64,000 bases of DNA from Serratia rubidaea. GTDB lineage: Bacteria > Pseudomonadota > Gammaproteobacteria > Enterobacterales > Enterobacteriaceae. The stretch spans positions 3,286,001-3,350,000 of the forward strand of contig LR590463.1 of the NCBI GenBank assembly GCA_901472405.1. The letters run 5' to 3'. This document shows positions 58,074 through 64,000 of the stretch, piece after piece. The notes under the pieces are model-generated. The model made no database searches. It had not been told where the DNA came from and saw nothing but the letters and a program-made list of their open reading frames with translations. Made by a program: the position numbers and the translations under genes. The first letter of the stretch is position 1. Each line of letters begins with the position of its first letter.

Positions 58074-58478
58074 ATGCGCTCTCAACTCGATACCCAGTGG
58101 CAGCGGCTGCAGACCTCTCCGTTCCGCGCCAAATTCCGCCTGAATGATAAGGACCGGCTCTACCTGGAAAATAAAGGCATCGCCGTGATCCTCAGCCATG
58201 CCCGCGATTTCATCGACCGGCGGCTGGCCGACGCGTGGCCGAAAAACGACGGTAAACAGACGCCGATGCGCGGCCACCCGGTGTTTGTCGCCCAGCATGC
58301 CACCGCCACCTGCTGCCGCGGCTGCCTGGCCAAATGGCACGCCATTCCCGCCGGACAGGTACTCAGCGAACAGCAGCGGCGCTATATCCTGCAGCTGATC
58401 GCCCTGTGGCTGGTGCGTAAAGCCGGCGTACAGGCCGAGGCGTGCGCAAATGTTTTCGACCCCGATCGCGCTTTGTGA
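58074..58478 (+). CDS. DUF4186 family protein
   Basis: This 134-residue protein has the DUF4186 pattern: FRAKFRLNDKDRLYLENKG, ARDFIDRRLADAWPKNDGKQ, and the highly conserved TPMRGHPVFVAQHATATCCRG segment with paired Cys and His (ATCCRGCLAKWH) that suggest metal binding. The function is unknown. It is a single gene before an MFS transporter. Confidence 0.78.
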   Translation: MRSQLDTQWQRLQTSPFRAKFRLNDKDRLYLENKGIAVILSHARDFIDRRLADAWPKNDGKQTPMRGHPVFVAQHATATCCRGCLAKWHAIPAGQVLSEQQRRYILQLIALWLVRKAGVQAEACANVFDPDRAL

Positions 58479-58534
58479 TAAAAACACAGCACGACTTACA
58501 GCCACCCGCTTTCTAACAGATCCTTGATGCCCAC

Positions 58535-59687
58535 ATGACATCCACTTTGTGCACCGAACAGCAGCAGCCCGGCATTCCCGAACAGATAGCCACCCGCATC
58601 GCCTTTTTTGTCTCCGGCCTCGGCATGGCGGCCTGGGCGCCGCTGGTGCCTTTCGCTAAACTCCGTCTGAACCTGGATGATGGCTCACTGGGCTTACTGC
58701 TGCTGTGCATCGGCGCCGGTTCGCTGCTGGCGATGCCGCTGACCGGACTGCTGACCGGTAAACTCGGCTGCCGGCGCGTGATCCTGCTGGCCGGGCTGGC
58801 GCTGTGCATCGATCTGCCGCTGCTGGTGCTGATGGATTCAACGCCGGGCATGGGGCTGGCGCTGCTGCTGTTCGGCGCCGCCATCGGCATGATTGACGTT
58901 GCGATGAATATCCAGGCGGTGATTGTCGAACGCGCCAGCGGCCGGGCGATGATGTCCGGCTTTCACGGTTTCTTCAGCGTCGGCGGGATCGCCGGCGCCG
59001 GCGGCGTCAGCCTGTTGCTGTGGCTGGGGCTGAGCCGCTTGCCGCCGTACTGGCTACGGTGCTGACCATTGTGCTGCTGCTCGCGCTGGCGCAGAAAAAC
59101 CTGCTGCGCGACAGCGATGCGCAGGACGGCGGCCCGCTGTTCGTTCTGCCGCGCGGCTGGGTGATGTTTATCGGCGCGCTGTGCTTTATTATGTTTCTGG
59201 CGGAAGGCTCGATGCTGGACTGGAGCGCCCTGTTTCTGACGACGCTGCGCGGCGTCGAGCACAGCCAGGCCGGCCTGGGCTATGCGCTGTTTTCCATCGC
59301 CATGACCATCGGCCGGCTGAACGGCGACCGGGTGGTCAACGCGCTGGGGCGCTATAAGATGCTGCTGCTCGGCAGCCTGTGCGCCGCCGTGGGGCTGGCG
59401 CTGGCCGTGGTCTGCGACAGCGCCGCGATCGCCCTGCTGGGCTTTATGCTGGTGGGGCTGGGCGCCTCCAACGTGGTGCCAATCCTCTTCAGCGCGGCGG
59501 GCAACCAGCATGATATGCCGGCCAATCTGGCGATCGCCTCGGTCACCACCCTCGGCTACGCCGCATTCTGGCCGGACCGGCGCTGATCGGCTTTATCGCC
59601 CAGGTCTCCAGTCTGACCGTGGCCTTCGGCTGCGTCACCGTGCTGCTGCTGGCGGTAACCGCCAGCGCCAAAGCCGTTACCCGTTAA
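58535..59687 (+). CDS. MFS transporter, YbjJ-like
   Basis: This 12-segment transporter starts MTSTLCTEQQQPGIPEQIAT. It contains GLGMAAWAPLVPFAKLRLNL, MIDVAMNIQAVIVER and GYALFSIAMTIGRLNGDRVV, typical of the YbjJ/fucose-permease-like branch. Two missing bases, C near 59038 and G near 59568, break the frame. Restoring them gives 384 residues ending SAKAVTR. The substrate is unknown. rcsD starts 20 bases later, so read-through into the Rcs genes is possible. Confidence 0.83.
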
Positions 59688-59707
59688 CTCAGGACGCTGC
59701 GTCGACT

Positions 59708-62422
59708 ATGCAAAATCAACAACTGACCATCAGTTCCGGCAATATCATCCGCTGTTTTCTGGTGTTTATTGTGCTGCTGTTCGTCAGCCTCGGCCTGTAT
59801 GGCTACAACTACACCAATGCCTACCTGAGCGACAAAAAATCGGCGCTGAATACCATCGTCAAAAGTCTGCAAAAGCGCGTGGATATCTACCGCTATGTCA
59901 CCGAGCAGGTTTATGAGCGCTTCGGCAATACGCCGATGCCGCAGGAAGGGCCGGCGGTGATGGAAACACGCCTGCGCCCGGACGTCTACTACGTCGATAA
60001 GCCGTATATAAAGACCGACGCGGTAATTTTTGGCAATCATGACGCCAACACGTTGACGATGATGGCCAATATTTCCGACTATCTGGATAACCGCTGGGGC
60101 GCCAATACCGAAAACTACGCGATGTACTACCTGAACGGGCAGGATAACAGCCTGAGCCTGGTGACCACCCAATCGCTGAAGGATCTGACGTCACGCTTCC
60201 GGGATAGCTACCTGACCAACTCGGCGAGGATCGCCGCACCGAAATGCTACAGCAGGCCAATATGCTCGACGAGCGTGAAAGCTTCTCCACCCTGCGCAAA
60301 CAGCGTTTCCAGAACGCCTATTCGTTCTCCATCCGCACCACCTTTAACCAGCCGGGCCATCTGGCCACGGTGATCGCCTTCGACCTGCCGATCAACGACA
60401 TCATTCCGTTCAATATGGCGCGCGCCAACTTCGAGCTGCAGCCGGTCGATGACAGCGCCGATCTGGCGGGCAGCGAAGACGACAATGCGGCCAGCGCACC
60501 CAGCGGCCCGCAGGCAACGCTGTCAGGCAGCTGGGTCGAATTCAGCGCCAGCCTGCCCAACGCGCCGCTGAATATGGTGTACCGCGTATCGGTGCTCAGC
60601 CTGGCCATCGACCTGCTGCGCAACAACATGTGGCTGCTGGTGACCAACCTGGTGCTGTTCATGCTGTCGCTGATCGCCATCTATTTTATCCGTCACCAGT
60701 ATATTCAGCCGAGCGAAACGCTGGCCGACGAGCTGGACGCCGAGCGCGCACTCAATCAGGAAATTATCGCCAGCCTGCCTTCGGGGCTGCTGGTGTATGA
60801 CTTTGCCAGCAATACGGTGATCGCCAGCAACAAGATTGCCGAGCACCTGCTGCCGCACCTCAGCCTGCAGAAAATCGCCCATATGGCGCAGCAGCACCAC
60901 GGCGTGATCCAGGCGACGGTCAACAATGAGGTGTATGAAATACGCATCTTCCGCAGCCAGCTGGCGCCGGAAACCTATCTGTTCCTGCTCAACGATCAGG
61001 ATAAAGAGGTGATGGTCAACAAACGCCTGCAGCAGGCGCGGCGCGAATACGATAAAAACGTGCAGGCGCGCAAGCTGATGCTGCATAACCTCGGCATTGA
61101 GCTGAACCAGCCGATGCAGCAGATCCACGATATGGCCGACCGGCTGCGCACCCAGGCGGATCCGCAGCAGCAACAGCAGCTGGTGGAGCAGCTGTTTGAC
61201 GAGTCGTCGTCGGTGCTGGCGCTGATTGACAATATCACCCTGCTCACCCGGCTGGAAACGCAGGACTGGCAGCCGGCCAGCCAGCCGTTCAGCCCGGCCG
61301 CGCTGGTGGACGAACTGCTCAAAGAGGTGCTGCCGGCGCTTAACCGCAAGGGCCTGGCGCTGTTCAACCACTATCAGCTCGACGTCAATCAAACCTATAT
61401 CGGCGATGCCAACGCGCTGCGCAAGGCGCTGTCGCTGCTGATCCGCTACGCCATTATCACCACCTCCTACGGCAAGATCTCCGTCGTCGTCAACCACGAG
61501 CCGGAGCGTCCGGAGCAGCTGGTGTTCCATATCAATGACACCGGGGCGGGCATCTCCAACGAAGAGATCAGCAACCTGAATTATCCGTTCCTCAGCCAGA
61601 CGCTGGTTGACCGCTTCGACCATGGCTCCGGCCTGACGTTTTTCCTGTGCAACCAGCTGTGTAAAAAGCTGAACGGCCAGCTGGATATCCGCAGCAAGGT
61701 CGATATCGGCACCCGTTACACCATCCGCGTGCCGATGGCGCTGGAGCGTCAGGATGAGGAAGAGCAGGAGAAACTGCTGGACGGCGTCACCGCCCTGCTG
61801 GAGGTGACGTCCGACGAAATCCGCGGCATCGTCACCCGCCTGCTGCAGGCCTACGGCGCCGACTGCATTATCGCCGACGAGCGGAAAATCAACCGCGACT
61901 ACGACGTACTGCTGACCGACAACCCGCAGCGGGCCGACGACTACACCCTGCTGCTCAGCAGCGACGAAAACGGCTGGCAGCAGTTGAACAAGCGCTATAT
62001 CCGCGTTAACTACAACCTCGGCAGCGCAATGATCGACGCTATCCTGCTGCTGATCGAACAGCAGATGGCGGCGCTGGATCAGCCTGAAACCGTGCGGGAA
62101 ATCGGCGCAGATGACATCCAACTGTATGAAAAACAGTTGAAATCAAGTGATTACTATGGCTTGTTTATCGACACAGTACCCGATGACGTCAAAAAACTGT
62201 ATACTGAGGCGGGCAGCAGTGATTTTGAGGCGCTGTCCCAAAACCGCTCACCGCCTGAAAGGGGTGTTTGCCATGTTAAACTTGCTTCCCGGCAAGCAAC
62301 TGTGTGAATCGCTAGAACAGCACATCGCTGACGGTGATGCGCTTAAGATCGAGAACAACATCAGTCAGATTGATTTTTTCGTCAGTAGACTGCTGCAGCA
62401 AGGTAACCAACTACATGAATAA
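59708..62422 (+). CDS. rcsD: Phosphotransferase RcsD of the Rcs phosphorelay
   Basis: RcsD is an inner-membrane protein that passes phosphate from RcsC to RcsB. It has two membrane segments (residues about 15-37 and 300-320) around a periplasmic domain. A degenerate HATPase region (LVFHINDTGAGISN) and a C-terminal HPt domain with the phosphorylated His in TAHRLKGVF follow. A missing C near 60222 and an extra A near 62244 cancel, giving 904 residues (890 in E. coli). The stop overlaps rcsB by eight bases. Confidence 0.93.
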
Positions 62423-63065
62423 CCTGAACGTAATTATTGCTGATGACCATCCTATCGTACTGTTTGGCATCCGGAAGTCACTCGAGCAAATTGAATGGGT
62501 GAATGTCGTTGGGGAATTTGAAGACTCAACAGCGCTGATCAACAGTCTGTCCAAGCTGGACGCCAACGTACTGATCACCGACCTGTCCATGCCCGGCGAC
62601 AAATACGGCGATGGCATTACGCTGATTAAATACATCAAGCGCCATTATCCGCAGCTGTCGATCATCGTGCTGACCATGAACAACAACCCGGCCATCCTCA
62701 GCGCAGTGCTGGATTTGGACATCGAAGGCATCGTACTGAAACAGGGCGCGCCGACCGACCTGCCGAAAGCCCTGGCGGCGCTGCAGAAAGGCAAGAAGTT
62801 TACGCCGGAAAGCGTGGCGAAACTGCTGGAGAAGATCAGCGCCAGCGGCTACGGCGACAAACGTCTGTCGCCGAAAGAGAGCGAAGTGCTGCGCCTGTTC
62901 GCCGAAGGTTTCCTGGTCACCGAAATCGCCAAGAAGCTGAACCGCAGCATCAAAACCATCAGCAGCCAGAAGAAATCGGCCATGATGAAGCTGGGCGTCG
63001 ACAACGACATCGCCCTGCTCAACTATCTCTCTTCCGTCAGTATGACGCAGTTGGATAAAGACTAA
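62415..63065 (+). CDS. rcsB: Response regulator RcsB
   Basis: The 216-residue regulator equals E. coli RcsB in length. The receiver domain has the acidic pocket (IIADDHP) and phosphorylated Asp56 (LITDLSMPG). The LuxR-type helix-turn-helix is LSPKESEVLRLFAEGFLVTE and IAKKLNRSIKTISSQKKSAM. It controls capsule, motility and envelope stress genes. The frame is intact. Confidence 0.97.
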   Translation: MNNLNVIIADDHPIVLFGIRKSLEQIEWVNVVGEFEDSTALINSLSKLDANVLITDLSMPGDKYGDGITLIKYIKRHYPQLSIIVLTMNNNPAILSAVLDLDIEGIVLKQGAPTDLPKALAALQKGKKFTPESVAKLLEKISASGYGDKRLSPKESEVLRLFAEGFLVTEIAKKLNRSIKTISSQKKSAMMKLGVDNDIALLNYLSSVSMTQLDKD

Positions 63066-63081
63066 TCCATCCTGAAACAAA

Positions 63082-63110
63082 AACGGGGCCTGAACGGCCC
63101 CGTTTTTTTA
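63082..63110. terminator. Terminator between rcsB and rcsC
   Basis: AACGGGGCC and GGCCCCGTT form a stem around TGAAC (approximately), with A and T runs on both sides. It suits both rcsB and the convergent rcsC. Confidence 0.88.
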
Positions 63111-63125
63111 TCCCTGCCGCCTGCC

Positions 63126-64000
63126 CTACTCCGCGTCTTCCTGCGCCGTATCCTGATTCTGCTTGCGCACGATGGCGGAATAGATCGCCAGCGTCTCCGC
63201 CAGCGTTTCCAGCGTTACCGGCTTGGACAGACAGTTATCCATGCCGGCCTCGATACAGCGCTGCTTCTCTTCCGCCAGCGCATTGGCCGTCACGCCAATC
63301 ACCGGCGAGGTGAAGTTCAGCTCGCGCAGCCGCTGGGTCAGACGGTAGCCGTCCATATTCGGCATATTCACGTCGGTCAGCACGATGTCCACGCTTTCAT
63401 GGTTCAGCACCCCCAGCGCATCGACGCCGTCATTGGCGGTGACCACCCGATACCCCAGCGACGTCAGCTGGTCGGACAGCAGCCGGCGGTTAATCGGATG
63501 GTCGTCAACCACCAGCAGGCGGATATCGCCATTGTCGACGCCGCTGGTTTTACTCGGCGACGGCAGCGGCATCAGCGTCTTGGCATTGCCCTCTTCAAGG
63601 CCGAACAGCCGGTTGAGCAGGCCGATAGTCTCACGCGGCGTCGAGGTGCTGTGCCGCCAATAGCCCGGATGCAGCTCCTGCGACGGGCCGATATGCTCAA
63701 TCGAGAAATAGATTTGCGCCAGCAGCGGCGTATTGAGCTGCAGATCGTAATCGCTGAGCAGCACGTCGGCAGAGGTGGTGGCCCGGCCTTCGTAACGCAC
63801 GACCGTCGCCCCGCGCGCATCCAGCAGCGCCAGCAGATACTGCTCCAGCCGCTGGTTGCGTACGTCCAGCCACAGCGTTCTGCCCTGCCAGGCGTCGCTC
63901 GGCTGCGGCGCCGGATATTGGCGCGTTAAACAGCGGCAGACGGACCGAGAACATGCTGCCCAGCCCCGGCTCGGACTCCACGGCGATATCGCCGTCCATC
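63126..64000 (-). CDS. rcsC: Sensor kinase RcsC, C-terminal part
   Basis: The window ends inside this hybrid histidine kinase. Visible from the edge are the end of the ATPase domain (MDGDIAVESEPGLGSMFSVR), the RcsC-specific ABL-like linker, and the C-terminal receiver domain (LLVVDDHPINRRLLSDQL, phosphorylated Asp in IVLTDVNMPNMDGYRL, Lys in CLSKPVT). One extra C near 63927 breaks the frame after LFNA; removing it gives a continuous product. It is convergent with rcsB, as in E. coli. Confidence 0.93.
   Translation of the reverse strand, partial: WTAISPWSPSRGWAACSRSVCRCLTRQYPAPQPSDAWQGRTLWLDVRNQRLEQYLLALLDARGATVVRYEGRATTSADVLLSDYDLQLNTPLLAQIYFSIEHIGPSQELHPGYWRHSTSTPRETIGLLNRLFGLEEGNAKTLMPLPSPSKTSGVDNGDIRLLVVDDHPINRRLLSDQLTSLGYRVVTANDGVDALGVLNHESVDIVLTDVNMPNMDGYRLTQRLRELNFTSPVIGVTANALAEEKQRCIEAGMDNCLSKPVTLETLAETLAIYSAIVRKQNQDTAQEDAE

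Overview
The window is a chromosomal segment of a GC-rich member of the Enterobacterales, most likely Serratia. Both ends match the conserved enterobacterial backbone. The left end has radD, rplY, yejK, yejL, yejM and tRNA-Pro(GGG). The right end has tRNA-Ser(UGA), osmE, ompC with divergent micF, then rcsD, rcsB and convergent rcsC. In E. coli the stretch between proL and ompC holds narP, ccm, nap and other genes; here it is replaced by about 48 kb of different content.

Layout: 1-4660 backbone. 4661-6830 is an AT-richer accessory patch with two tandem modules, each a DUF1493 gene plus an STM2901-like gene. 6946-9261 has a small P-loop ATPase, a 50-residue lipoprotein, an acyltransferase and tRNA-Thr(UGU). 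9439-13229 has a LysR regulator divergent from an M20 peptidase and an MHS-type MFS symporter. 13262-15944 has cynR, cynT, cynS and a nucleoside deaminase.

15985-43811 is a 28-kb glycine betaine catabolic island. GbcAB demethylates betaine to dimethylglycine. DgcAB with its own electron-transfer flavoprotein makes sarcosine. SoxBDAG makes glycine and feeds a C1 unit to tetrahydrofolate. GlyA makes serine, and an L-serine dehydratase makes pyruvate. PurU recycles formyl-THF. A BCCT transporter, two AraC/DJ-1-type regulators (GbdR-like and SouR-like), a vapBC pair, and a cNMP/CBS/DUF294 protein with an exonuclease sit in the same block.

43946-52634 is a complete type I-C CRISPR-Cas system (cas3-cas5-cas8c-cas7-cas4-cas1-cas2, leader, 16 repeats, 15 spacers), lower in GC than its surroundings. 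It lies between two near-identical terminators, one of which belongs to tRNA-Ser. 53175-58478 has osmE, a PepSY membrane protein divergent from a Met/His-rich DUF2946 protein, a glyoxalase-fold protein, ompC, micF and a DUF4186 protein. An MFS transporter and the Rcs phosphorelay genes close the window.

Caution on quality: I count about 44 single-base insertions or deletions in 21 genes, nearly all in short homopolymer runs. They break even essential or highly conserved genes (rplY, yejM, ompC, rcsD), yet each frame is restored by one base and the corrected lengths are multiples of three. I read these as sequencing errors, so broken genes are annotated as full-length CDS with the suspected positions given. 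No database search was run; all family names come from recognising sequence and context.
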